This document shows, in pieces, positions 18,580 through 27,286 of a stretch of 64,000 bases of DNA. The notes beneath the pieces were generated by a model. It was given only the letters and a program-made list of their open reading frames with translations. It had not been told where the DNA came from and did no database searches. The stretch comes from a bacterium (GTDB taxonomy: Bacteria > Electryoneota > Electryoneia > Electryoneales > Electryoneaceae). Position numbers and translations under genes: made by a program. The stretch is taken from contig JANQEY010000080.1 of the NCBI GenBank assembly GCA_028278125.1, positions 18,164 through 82,163 of the forward strand, given 5' to 3'. Each line of letters opens with the position of its first letter. Position 1 is the first letter of the stretch.

Positions 18580-18590
18580 GGTGCAAAGCC

Positions 18591-18599
18591 GGCAATTGG
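18591..18599. repeat. Right copy of 9-bp target-site duplication
   Basis: GGCAATTGG directly after the right inverted repeat, identical to 13822-13830. Confidence 0.8.
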
Positions 18600-18804
18600 G
18601 CATAGCATATCAATGGCTAGCTTCCATAAAAACCTCTTTTTCCTCGCGACAGGCATCGATTTTCGTTTGATTACCATTCAAACTCCTCAATGCCATGTTT
18701 TATCTCCTTCCAGCATTGATGTCAAGCGAAGGCGTGGAGCGGTGCAATTTGCATTAACCCTGCGACTGCATACTCCGTGTTAGACGATGTTTTTGAAAGC
18801 TTTA

Positions 18805-20127
18805 TCATATCCCCACAATTTTTGATGATTGTTTTTTACTTATCTCCGATAAAAATTGTAACAACAAAGGTTTATTATCAATCGATTTTTTATTGATTAG
18901 ATATTCTGCACTTGTTAGTTTTTGTTTTATTCTTGCTTCCGTCTGATGAATTTGTTTGTCATATCCCAAAAGAGAGAGGACGTTAACAGTGAGCTGAGAC
19001 ACAGACTCAACCGTACCATAAAAAGTTAAAAGTGAACCAATGTTCGTAAGAACCTTTCTTTCTTTCCTTTTTAATTCGATCATATTCTTTTGTCTTACTT
19101 CTGCAGCAATTGTTTCTCTAAAAGTCAAATGAAGTTCATTTTCGAATTGATTCAGTTCATCTAGATTTAACACAAGTTGCTCAGTATCCTGGATTTCCAC
19201 TCGCTGTTTTGTCTTCGTCAGTAGCCTATTGTATTTATCAACAAATCCACGATGGAGCAAAATTTTCCGCAATTCCACTATGTCTTCAAAGGTTAGCAAG
19301 TCCAAGAGTTCAACCGGAAAACATCTTTGAGTCTTTTCCATTATAATACTGACAAATATTCTATAGAAAATCTCGTACTCAGATAATTTAGTTTTTTCTC
19401 TGGTTAAATCAGTTATACTAAAATCGATGAGGTTCTCTTGCGGTAAAACCCCTTCGGAATTAACAGCAATAGCTCCAGAAAGATAATAAATGAAATCTGT
19501 GTAGTCAGATAATCGATTCCGAAGTGTTTTATTCCCTGAGTCCCTTCCGATATAGTATATTTCTATTCTTGTGTCGCTTCTTGACGAGGATTCTATTTCA
19601 TTTATCCGAGATTTTACTTCTGTAATCAGAGAAAGCGGCACCTTGTTTAAATTAGAGCGTAACACGGATCTTTCGTCCATTAAATCATGGCTTAGGCGAT
19701 GTTTAAACCATTTGTTGGATAGATCTTCATCCCATCTAACTACCAATGAATTGTTAAGTAATGTGTTTATTTCATTCGTATCGTTTCGCTTATAGAGATA
19801 ATTTTCTTTAGATTCTTCGCGCTTTGTAGACAGGAAATCAGAAAAATCTTTATATTTAGATATAAGAGCAGGTAATATTATATCTTCTTCCAATACGATA
19901 GAATTTTCCATAATAAACTCCTTACAAAGCTCTGATTCGAATAAATCGTGGGCAGGTAATATTAACATTCCTTTGATAAGGCTAAGCAACTTAACCTTTC
20001 GTTCAAGATTGCATTTCATTTCCTCTACTTGTTCCGTTGTCCACTCAACATAGGAATAGGTAGATCGATCGAACCCTGTGAAATATGTCCGTGGTGTTTT
20101 AAGATTTGTTGGCTCAATGAATCTCAT
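18805..20127 (-). CDS. Orphan 440-residue hypothetical protein
   Basis: A long intact frame with an upstream GAGGTTAT at suitable spacing for ATG 20127. The product is hydrophilic and largely helical. Regions about 60-130 and 300-380 are rich in Leu/Glu/Lys and may be coiled coil. A moderately hydrophobic stretch lies near residue 380 (NIGSLLTFYGTVESVSQLTV), but no confident membrane anchor or catalytic motif is seen. I do not recognise the family. It sits directly beside the restriction-carrying element in AT-rich DNA, so an accessory or defence role is possible but unproven. Confidence 0.6.
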   Translation of the reverse strand: MRFIEPTNLKTPRTYFTGFDRSTYSYVEWTTEQVEEMKCNLERKVKLLSLIKGMLILPAHDLFESELCKEFIMENSIVLEEDIILPALISKYKDFSDFLSTKREESKENYLYKRNDTNEINTLLNNSLVVRWDEDLSNKWFKHRLSHDLMDERSVLRSNLNKVPLSLITEVKSRINEIESSSRSDTRIEIYYIGRDSGNKTLRNRLSDYTDFIYYLSGAIAVNSEGVLPQENLIDFSITDLTREKTKLSEYEIFYRIFVSIIMEKTQRCFPVELLDLLTFEDIVELRKILLHRGFVDKYNRLLTKTKQRVEIQDTEQLVLNLDELNQFENELHLTFRETIAAEVRQKNMIELKRKERKVLTNIGSLLTFYGTVESVSQLTVNVLSLLGYDKQIHQTEARIKQKLTSAEYLINKKSIDNKPLLLQFLSEISKKQSSKIVGI

Positions 20128-20609
20128 AGATATAACCTCATTTCAATCAATTCGTCTAATGGTGACGAATATTGTTTTGTTCCCTAAGCCAATATTATGA
20201 CGAGTAAAGCGAGCTGTATTTACGGTATTATTCGCTGAGAACGTTCTTTTAAATCCCATATCAAATCTTAAACAACTCGCAGTATGCTTCATAATAAAAT
20301 TTAATAGTATTACTATTCCTTAAACCTATCACATTACAAAATAAGATAGATTATCTTCGGAGCTTTATAGTTCATAGTTGAAGAAATACCGATGTGTGCC
20401 AATCAAGAAATGATTCTAGGCATTACATCGTCAAAATGTTGATCTATCGGATTAATAGAATATTGAATCATGGAGCTCATCTATTTTGGTGATATATCCT
20501 ATAATCTGGACTCTCCTTTTACGATGGTAGAGGAGTTCAATACATTGAATATGATTCGTTTCCTGGGAGGATCCGCCGCAATAGATATGGTTCCCCCCAA
20601 CAGTATTAG
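20128..20609. other. Gene-less AT-rich stretch
   Basis: No coding frame, RNA gene or clear repeat was recognised between the 440-residue gene and the interrupted small gene. Confidence 0.35.
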
Positions 20610-20936
20610 TTAAAGTCTAATTGAGAGTCTTCGATGCCGTGTTGTGGTTCTCATTAGTTGATAGATAGCCTTCGATTCCCTTTTCCAATCTAAACCTAGT
20701 TTAGCTACAATTTCCTTACATTCTGGGAAGAATAACCGTGTGTTACTCTTGTGGATTATTGTTCGTAAATCATCGCACCTGATACCAAAGGATGATTCAA
20801 GGGTAAGGTCGAGATCTTTCCAAGATGCACATGATAAATCATGAGAGATTCCTCTAATAATAAGAATAGAACCGTTTAGATGATCCTTAGCTAAATCCTA
20901 CGTTACCTTACCTCTGAGCTGTGGTCTTCTTGTCAT
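20610..20936 (-). pseudogene. Small gene interrupted by an in-frame amber codon
   Basis: ATG 20936 opens MTRRPQLRGKVT, then TAG at 20898-20900. The same frame then runs without a stop for 95 more codons to TAA at 20610, through segments such as DLAKDHLNGSILIIRG, CASWKDLDLTLESSFGIRC and ECKEIVAKLGLDWKR. The continuation looks protein-like (LTLESSFGIRCDDLRTIIHK) and too long for chance in this AT-rich DNA. The family is not recognised. A single nonsense mutation is the simplest reading; amber recoding is a remote alternative. Confidence 0.4.
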
Positions 20937-21243
20937 GTAAGTTATCTCTATTGCAGATTGGAGCTTGGGTGATTAGTGCAACATTAGATCCTTGACTCCT
21001 TTAAGATCGGGATGAGATATCACGCATGGTGGAAATGAGTAATACTCTAAACTGTAGGTTATATCTATGATCTCACCCATGAACAGGTATGCATTTAATA
21101 TTCCTCAATAATGTCCCATGATCTAATCATCGTCAATACTTCTAAATAGTACACATATAAATGGTGCCATAAAGTAACGCATTATACCATCAGTTCTGTG
21201 TATGTGTTAATTACGCACTCTATTCAATGGATAAATGGGGGCA
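20937..21243. other. Gene-less stretch before IS200-like remnant
   Basis: AT-rich, with no frame or repeat I can support up to the terminal hairpin of the IS200-like element. Confidence 0.3.
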
Positions 21244-21800
21244 CCCCAACGCTAAAGCGTTGGGGCATTATACGCAACTCACGCGAATGACAGCAATGTC
21301 GTCTGGGGAGTCGCTCTCACAGTTGTCCTTGAAAGCCATGGCCTGGACATGTCCCCGTCGTCGAAGTGCTTCGATTGGGATTGTTTGATGTAATGTTTGA
21401 TCGTTTCAGCTTTCACCTCATCGATAGGTCGGAAGTACTTGCCTGTCGACCACAAGCGGTCGCGATGATAGGCTTTCAGCGCGGGATAGAGCTTCCTCAA
21501 CTCTCGCGAACTCGCTCCCTTCAAGTACTGAATCACCTGTGCTATAGATTGGGAAGGTCTGATGCTGATGAAAAGGTGGATATGATCCGGCATCACCTCC
21601 ATTGTTTGGACCCTGAACCTGTGCCGCTTCGACACCGCAAGTAATTAACGTCCCAGATTCATACTGATATCTGTCCTTACAAACATCTTTCGAAGTTTGT
21701 ACAGAACAAGCACGACATGATAATGGCTTTGTCCAAAGCCATAGCTGTATGAACATACAGCATTCGTGTTGATCGACTCTGGCGGTACCAAAGCGCTTCC
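21244..21800 (-). mobile_element. IS200/IS605-type remnant with terminal hairpin
   Basis: A perfect hairpin CCCCAACGCT-AA-AGCGTTGGGG (21244-21265) lies just downstream of the tnpA remnant, as the right-end hairpin of this family does. The tnpA frame runs leftward from about 21.79 kb. The left end was not located precisely. There is no tnpB. Confidence 0.65.
21279..21790 (-). pseudogene. tnpA: tnpA (HUH transposase) with in-frame stop
   Basis: The N-terminal part reads SYGFGQSHYHVVLVLYKLRK, typical of archaeal TnpA. An in-frame TAA (21645-21647) follows, and the same frame continues as EVMPDHIHLFISI with the HxH metal motif (HIH) and HYIKQSQ with the catalytic Tyr. One nonsense codon therefore separates two conserved halves. 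The C-terminus runs on slightly longer than normal. It is inactive unless translation re-initiates, which would lose the first strand. Confidence 0.75.
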
Positions 21801-21884
21801 CATGCAGGGGGCACGTGCCGCAACGCTGGAATCGAGTTGTTCATAAAAGAGTTCTTCGGGGGTTGAAGCCTTGTATCCACTCAC

Positions 21885-22821
21885 CTGAATGTGGCGGAAT
21901 TAGGGCTATAATGTTTCATTAAACCCGATTAAAGGTGAAGGAAGAGTATCAATTAAGGAGATGGGGGAGGGGTATATGGTTTCTTACTGCAGATGATCAC
22001 TATTTTTTGGACTGTGTAAGAGGTGTTCTTACTAATATCCATTCGAACACATCACTATATCATAAACAATATCACGTGATCATTGACACGTAATTTACCC
22101 CCCTGGATGGTGATATATTGGGGGAGGCAAACCGATAAAAATTCGAGAGAAACCATGATTTTTCATCATGGACCTAATAATCACGATATTCACACATCGA
22201 AACTATATAATTATCATCACCTAGGTGATTCTCGTGGAGATCCATATCTCATGGATAGACCCCAATCTCGCTTTTAATCACAATGAAATACCATTCTAAA
22301 GACATTTTCACGCAAGTATAATCGTTATCTTAACGCGGATGAATAAACCTAAAGTATTCGAACACAAAAAACTTGTTGAGAATCTAGTATAAACACTCTA
22401 GTTGCCTTGTTTCAAGGTTCTGGAAACCGAATGAGTTCCTTATACCATTTCTTATCTTAGGAAAAACACATGAAAGCCCTTTCTAGATATGTTTCATCAC
22501 GATTTTAGCTCTTAAATGAGAAGATTATCATCAAATCGCTCAATTCCAGTAGATCTCGCTGAGCATACATATCATAATATACGCTATTTAGAAGGAATGG
22601 ATTTCACCTATCCTAATCTAGTTGGATAGAAACGACTTTTTTATGAATACGTTAATGAATATTGAGGTTCTTGAGGCAGTCACTAATTCATTGCTCTGAC
22701 CTATCTAGCAGGTTCAAAAGATACTTTCCTCTTGACGTATATGGCTGAGACGGGGGAACTGATGCAAGTAAAGGTTATTATTATCCCCCATCAAGATCCC
22801 AATTTGATCTCCGATTGTGAT
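21885..22821. other. 937-bp gene-less AT-rich stretch
   Basis: No frame with recognisable protein character, no RNA gene and no strong repeat was found. A 64-residue frame at 22083-22277 is low complexity and unsupported. Confidence 0.35.
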
Positions 22822-23007
22822 CTAAAAGCGACTCACTTCATAAGGTTCGGTACAAATCTCGATTCGTTTGAGATTCTCGATAACAACACGATTTTTTTCT
22901 AATTCCGTGACAATTCCAACGAATTGCCACCAATTTCGAAGGACGAATCCTGATGTACGTATTCGACCACGGATTCGCCCTCCGAGTATTGGTTTATTTT
23001 TAGTCAT
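22822..23007 (-). CDS. Small basic hypothetical protein
   Basis: A 61-residue frame: a Gly/Arg-rich start (ILGGRIRGRIRTSGFVLRNW), then alternating hydrophobic strands (QFVGIVTELEKNRVVIENL). This could be a small beta-barrel such as an OB or Sm-like fold. It follows the 23025-23363 gene in the same direction with a 17-bp gap, so they likely form one operon. I do not recognise it. Confidence 0.5.
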   Translation of the reverse strand: MTKNKPILGGRIRGRIRTSGFVLRNWWQFVGIVTELEKNRVVIENLKRIEICTEPYEVSRF

Positions 23008-23024
23008 GTAATCAGATCACTCAT

Positions 23025-23363
23025 TTATTTCAGTGCTCTCATCTTTTTTGGGCAGGAAGTTTCATCACTCGTGTCTTTAGGCAGTTCATCTTCCTCTGTA
23101 TGGGATTCTGCAACAGATTCATCCGGAGCGATACCATCAGGCTCTACGTCAGTGTTGCAGCAATCCTCATCTCCACTACTTTCTGTTTGGCTATGGTCTT
23201 GACTTTGCTTTTTCAATGTAGATATCATCTTCAGCGACTGAGCCTGTTCTGGGCTTAGATCGATTTTCATATCCTTCACAATTGGTATACCCGCTGAATC
23301 TTCGCGGATATTCTTTATTCGAACAACTAGCTCAATTTCTTCATTCATTTTTTCATCATTCAT
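23025..23363 (-). CDS. Acidic hypothetical protein
   Basis: 112 residues preceded by a strong AGGAGGTT site. The first 60 residues form a small folded region (IELVVRIKNIRED, IVKDMKIDLSPEQAQSLKMI). The remainder is a Ser/Asp/Glu-rich disordered tail containing a Cys pair (EDCCNTD). It is the upstream partner of the 22822-23007 gene. The acidic tail recalls DNA-mimic or chaperone-like small proteins, but no function can be assigned. Confidence 0.55.
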   Translation of the reverse strand: MNDEKMNEEIELVVRIKNIREDSAGIPIVKDMKIDLSPEQAQSLKMISTLKKQSQDHSQTESSGDEDCCNTDVEPDGIAPDESVAESHTEEDELPKDTSDETSCPKKMRALK

Positions 23364-23880
23364 TCTAAACCTCCTAGAGATTTCTGATGTAGAGAAAGAA
23401 CATAGTGGCCAAAAAGGGTTTGAATAATTAATCTAAATACGATATGATGGGTTGCTTGCATCGAAGGCTTATTTCTATGCACCATATACCTTGAGGTTGT
23501 TTACATATAGCAAAGATATTATTAAATTTCAAATATTATAAGAGTATAATATTATAAAAATTCGTCTGTTCGATTAATCAAATAGGGGCTGTATTCGTTT
23601 AAACCCCAAATGCGCCCTTCCCAATGGAGATCAATTAATAATCTCCCGATGCGCCCTAACTCCTGTGATGAATAATATCAAGTGTTTCATTTGATAAGGA
23701 ATCTCTATAGATAATGGAAGTAGAGAATTACGGATTCCATTCTCAATTCCGACAATATTATCCTTGTATAGAGATTTATAAATCATTATTCCATACGTAC
23801 TTCAGAAGAGCTCGTCTCTCTATACTAGATATAATTAAATATCACGCATTCATTTTATACATCTCATGGAGGGTGATCGT
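23364..23880. promoter_or_regulatory. Upstream region of the TIR operon with repeat and hairpin
   Basis: Contains two copies of ATGCGCCCT (23610-23618 and 23649-23657). Between them is a hairpin with arms GGAGAT (23626-23631) and ATCTCC (23641-23646). The rest is very AT-rich. A regulatory role for the TIR operon is plausible from position only. Confidence 0.3.
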
Positions 23881-24417
23881 GTGGTTGATGTGCATAAGGT
23901 ATTTGTTAGTTATCATCACGAAAATGATCAAAAATATCGCGAACGGTTTGAAAAAAACTTTCGAAATGTTATTGTATCCAAATCTGTAAACATTGGAGAT
24001 ATTGATCCTCATAATAAGACTGAAACGGTTAGACAGTTAATACGTGATAATTACTTAAGGGATTCAACAGTAACCGTTGTTCTAATAGGGACAGAAACCT
24101 GGAAACGAAAACATATCGATTGGGAGATAAGTTCAAGCCTTCGCGACACGGGCGCAAATCCCCGATCTGGCCTGATTGGCTTTATTCTTCCAACTCATTC
24201 CAATTATGGTAGCAGGAGTTATTCACCTTCAATCATACCACCACGTCTTCATGATAACATTCAATGCAAATACGCCTCGATTCACCACTGGAACGAGAAT
24301 CCCACTATAGTAGTGAAATGGATACACGATGCCTTTTCAAGAAGGAGAAACGTGAATCCAGATAACTCAAGACCGCTATTCCGCAATAATCAGAGCGGAA
24401 ATCAATGGACGGATTAA
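23881..24417 (+). CDS. ThsB-like TIR-domain protein (DUF1863/MTH538 family)
   Basis: A 178-residue protein that is one TIR-like domain. It opens with HKVFVSYHHENDQKYRERFE, continues with VTVVLIGTETWKRKHIDWEI (conserved Trp and Glu of this family) and ends around the PPRLHDN loop. This subfamily includes ThsB of Thoeris defence, where it makes a cyclic ADP-ribose-type signal from NAD+. GTG 23881 is the better start: it follows a near-perfect GGAGGGTGATC, whereas ATG 23866 lies before that site. First gene of a three-gene operon; no ThsA gene is visible. Confidence 0.75.
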   Translation: MVDVHKVFVSYHHENDQKYRERFEKNFRNVIVSKSVNIGDIDPHNKTETVRQLIRDNYLRDSTVTVVLIGTETWKRKHIDWEISSSLRDTGANPRSGLIGFILPTHSNYGSRSYSPSIIPPRLHDNIQCKYASIHHWNENPTIVVKWIHDAFSRRRNVNPDNSRPLFRNNQSGNQWTD

Positions 24418-24432
24418 CATAGGAGATAAAGA

Positions 24433-24963
24433 ATGCCAAAACTTGATTCCATTGAAGTGAATATCAGTATCCCCTTGTTTGGATCGATTAAAGGAAAATG
24501 GACCCCGAAGGATGATGAAAGAAAAGCAGCATGGGAACTTTATGTAGAGCTGATAACAAGAATATCCGTGGTTCATCTAGAAAAAGAAGAGGGTTATCTC
24601 AGAGAAGCTCTAAATTCACTATATTCAATATTCACTACTACACGAAATATATTAAGGAAATATGGGCCTAAAGTAGCCCAGCAAAAGGATTCGTCCGAAT
24701 TATCATTTGGTAAGATTGCTATACTTGTATTAAATTATCAACTTCGCCCCCTCCTCTCAAAATGGCATACCGAATTGAAAGATTACGAAGATAAGAAAGA
24801 TCCATCAATTCCTTCAGCACAGTATGAGGCAGAATGGGAGTTGAATAAGGAAATGAGGTCAGAATTGGAAATCACTCAATCTGTTCTCCTGGAATATGCG
24901 GACATTCTTGGAAAAGTAGCTAATGTCGAGTTGCTACATCGCATTGTGGGTGAGTCCAAATGA
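24433..24963 (+). CDS. Conserved helical protein of TIR operon
   Basis: 176 residues with AGGAGAT before ATG 24433. It starts with a short strand region (IEVNISIPLFGSIKGKW) and continues as a helical bundle with WELYVELITRISV, ALNSLYSIFTTTRNILRKYG and LNYQLRPLLSKWH. From memory, proteins of this type occur beside TIR-domain genes in bacteria, but I cannot confirm that here and know no assigned function. No catalytic motif or signal peptide is visible. Position between two TIR genes suggests it is a partner or effector. Confidence 0.6.
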   Translation: MPKLDSIEVNISIPLFGSIKGKWTPKDDERKAAWELYVELITRISVVHLEKEEGYLREALNSLYSIFTTTRNILRKYGPKVAQQKDSSELSFGKIAILVLNYQLRPLLSKWHTELKDYEDKKDPSIPSAQYEAEWELNKEMRSELEITQSVLLEYADILGKVANVELLHRIVGESK

Positions 24964-24984
24964 TAAATTGGAGGTTCATGTGCA

Positions 24985-25905
24985 ATGTTTAAAGCTTTTG
25001 TCAGTCATTCAGATGCAGATGAAGAGTTAGTCCGATTTTTTTGTGAACATATGAATAATAGGATTCCATTCATTTCTTTTAAGTATGTTATGCACTCAGA
25101 TCGTCCGGGACTTGATTTTATGAATGAGGTCATAGCCCCGATGATCATTGAATCGGATTTTTTCATTGTGTTCTATACTAAAAAAGGAATGAGAAGTGCC
25201 TGGGTTAATCAAGAATTAGGGTTCGCAGTAGCAAATAACAAATACATAATTCCGATCATTGATGAGGAACTATCAGGCACCAGTGTCGGATTACTACACT
25301 CAAATATCGCTCGATTTGATTTAAGCGACGAAGGAGATGCAGATGAAGAGGCTATCACATATTCTGGATATCTCGCGAAAAGAATCGAAGAGATAATGCA
25401 TCGTATCGAGAAGTGGTCGAGCAGTGTGTTTGATCAAGAGATTGATGAAATCTCTAACAAAATTGAGCATTACAAAAAAGAAGAAGATTTTTGGTTTACA
25501 GCAGTTAATTATTCCAAGATGGCAGCAGCCTTTTTATCGAACAATAGCTATGACTTAGCTCTCCAATATTATGATAAAGCATTAAAAGATTATTCGAAAC
25601 AAGATGATGCAACATGGGAAATTGCTGTCACCTATCATAGAATCGCGGATATATATCTGTTGAAATTATCTGATAAACGTGCTTCAATTAATACACTCCA
25701 AGAAGCTGCTAAATGGCATATCAAGGATGCCACTCACTGGGAGGCCGCTGAAGTCTTCAAGAAAGCTGGTGACTTATTGCTGGAGCATTATGGTGTCTCA
25801 GTTGAATGTAAAGACCAATATAAGAGGGCAATTGCCCAGTACGAAAAGGCTGAAGCGTTTTATGAGGTAAAAAAAATTAAGAATAAAATTCAAAATCTAT
25901 CTTGA
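24985..25905 (+). CDS. TIR-TPR protein
   Basis: The N-terminal TIR domain (about 1-135) begins KAFVSHSDADEELVRFF and carries the catalytic-type Glu77 in AWVNQELGFAVANNKYIIPI, the pattern of NAD+-cleaving TIR enzymes. The C-terminal half (about 165-306) is TPR/SNAP-like helical repeats (AAAFLSNNSYDLALQYYDKA, then a repeat with AEVFKKAGDLLLEHYG), a usual sensor or oligomerisation platform. It follows the 176-residue gene by 21 bp. Inference: the effector or trigger of an antiviral TIR system. Confidence 0.75.
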   Translation: MFKAFVSHSDADEELVRFFCEHMNNRIPFISFKYVMHSDRPGLDFMNEVIAPMIIESDFFIVFYTKKGMRSAWVNQELGFAVANNKYIIPIIDEELSGTSVGLLHSNIARFDLSDEGDADEEAITYSGYLAKRIEEIMHRIEKWSSSVFDQEIDEISNKIEHYKKEEDFWFTAVNYSKMAAAFLSNNSYDLALQYYDKALKDYSKQDDATWEIAVTYHRIADIYLLKLSDKRASINTLQEAAKWHIKDATHWEAAEVFKKAGDLLLEHYGVSVECKDQYKRAIAQYEKAEAFYEVKKIKNKIQNLS

Positions 25906-26282
25906 TAACCTGAATAATGTAACAATAAAGCCCCGTACCCGCACACAGGAAGGTGGTGGAATTATCGCTCTGATGTTCTATTAAAATGTCGAAGTGGATT
26001 CCTGCCAATCTTGTCGTGAAGCATAACCGATCGAATATGAATTCAGTGGATAGGGGAGGGGGTACAACTGATGTTTAAGGTGCTTAATGCCGTATCCACT
26101 TGGTAACACCGTGCAACCCACCCACATAATTCCTATGGCCATGGGTGTTGAATTCGGTAGTAATTTAGGCACCCTAATACTGGAAAATCATGGATTAATT
26201 TGAATTCCCACCTTTCCACTACCGATATAGGTGGTTTTTCCACCTCTTTCCTGCACCTATGTTTGATTCTTATGAATTGAAT
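25906..26282. other. Gap after TIR operon
   Basis: No gene or repeat recognised. The sequence has slightly higher GC than the TIR operon and may include remnants of older coding DNA. Confidence 0.3.
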
Positions 26283-26474
26283 TCAGCATGGAATTCCACG
26301 CTTACCAACTTGTTTAGCACCTTTTTCCTGTGGATCAGCACTGTATTTGAAAAGGAGTTCAAACGAGGGTCCGTCACCAATATATTCTCTTTCCACCTTG
26401 TTCCAAGCAAGACCTGCTGCTTCCCACTGTATTGCACCCAATGGTATGGCTACTGAATCGCCTTCTTCCCCTTC
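26283..26474 (-). CDS. Short open frame downstream of the winged-helix gene
   Basis: A minus-strand frame of 63 codons, open but without an ATG, overlapping the end of the winged-helix gene in another frame. It includes VAIPLGAIQWEAAGLAWNKV and SFELLFKYSADPQEKGAKQV, which reads like a folded protein segment. It could be a frameshifted extension or a non-ATG-started coupled gene. I do not recognise it. Confidence 0.3.
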   Translation of the reverse strand, partial: EGEEGDSVAIPLGAIQWEAAGLAWNKVEREYIGDGPSFELLFKYSADPQEKGAKQVGKRGIPC

Positions 26475-26995
26475 TCAGTGATTTCCCACGTACCTCTCGG
26501 TGAATCCTTCTTTAATAAACCATCCTTCACCATTGTCATCCGAGCCATCTGAGCGGTCTGCTTCCATCTGGTCATTGATGGTATTGAAGGGACTGGTTCA
26601 ATATCGTAATCGTTGAGTTTCTTTCGCATCTTTTGATTGACCTTCTTGAGGATGGCCTTGGTCGTAGCGGATCCTCCGAGCTCGTTTATCGTTTTCAGGA
26701 TTGGGACGATGAACTCGCTTTCTTTGGTTCTCTTACCACGGTGTTGAGTTGACCTCTTACCTGGTTTCTCAACAATCTTGGTTGTGATAATCGAATTGAT
26801 GACTTTATTATAGTCCTTTTCTATCGTAGACAATTGCCTTTTAATTTGTTCCATTGTCTGAATATCCTTCAGAAGCGAAGAGGTAGCATTGAAATCTCCA
26901 ACCTTAAATGCAAGTTTAGAATCCTTCTTTGCCTGGGACAACAATTCATTCATCGATTCATTCAATTCCCCGAAAGTGTTCAATTCCTTAACCAT
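26450..26995 (-). CDS. Winged-helix protein resembling Mrr N-terminal domain
   Basis: About 181 residues from ATG 26995 (AGGTG ten bases upstream; a longer start at 27013 is possible). The first half is coiled coil with a basic linker (KRSTQHRGKRTKE). The second half is a winged-helix domain of the Mrr_N type: FIVPILKTINELGGSATTKA, RWKQTAQMARMTMVKDGLL and GTWEITEKGKKAI. Mrr itself has a nuclease domain after this module, which is absent here. A DNA-binding regulator is the likely role. Confidence 0.65.
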   Translation of the reverse strand: MVKELNTFGELNESMNELLSQAKKDSKLAFKVGDFNATSSLLKDIQTMEQIKRQLSTIEKDYNKVINSIITTKIVEKPGKRSTQHRGKRTKESEFIVPILKTINELGGSATTKAILKKVNQKMRKKLNDYDIEPVPSIPSMTRWKQTAQMARMTMVKDGLLKKDSPRGTWEITEKGKKAIQ

Positions 26996-27286
26996 TGAAT
27001 AACACCTGTACATTGACTTATAATTGGACTATATATAGTTATCTTAAGTTAATTGCTATTTAGAGAACATTAATTATTTCACTTTGCTCTTTTATTCGAA
27101 TCCTTATTTGTATGTAAATATAATTAACTGGTTAAACTCACTATTCTTACAAAATAGTCGATTTATGTACCAAAAGACTTATAATTTAAGTTATCATTCA
27201 CAATGTAAAGATAAATTCTCTCGTATGGGAGATATATCAACAGTACCTTATAGTGCTGTTCATTAAAAACGCTAAAGAGGGAGATT

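Larger units (their letters stand above)
13831..18590. mobile_element. IS-bounded unit carrying a BcgI-like restriction system
   Basis: The left end reads GGCCTTGCACCTT and the right end, on the other strand, GGCTTTGCACCTT: 13-bp inverted repeats with one mismatch, flanked by perfect 9-bp duplications. Inside are hsdS, a nuclease-methylase, a ribbon-helix-helix gene (all leftward) and a decayed DDE transposase (rightward) ending 11 bp from the right end. Subterminal repeats of TTGCACCTTTATT lie near both ends. An 8-9 bp duplication is known for some IS5-family groups. An ordinary IS of this kind is 1-1.5 kb, so about 3.5 kb is cargo. Confidence 0.72.

Noticed and set aside
20898..20900. Amber codon as proof of pyrrolysine use
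   Set aside because: Other nearby genes are broken by TAA and TGA too, so decay is the simpler explanation; no pyl gene is in the window.
22083..22277. 64-residue frame in the gene-less stretch
   Set aside because: His/Asn-rich, with no ribosome site and no protein-like pattern.
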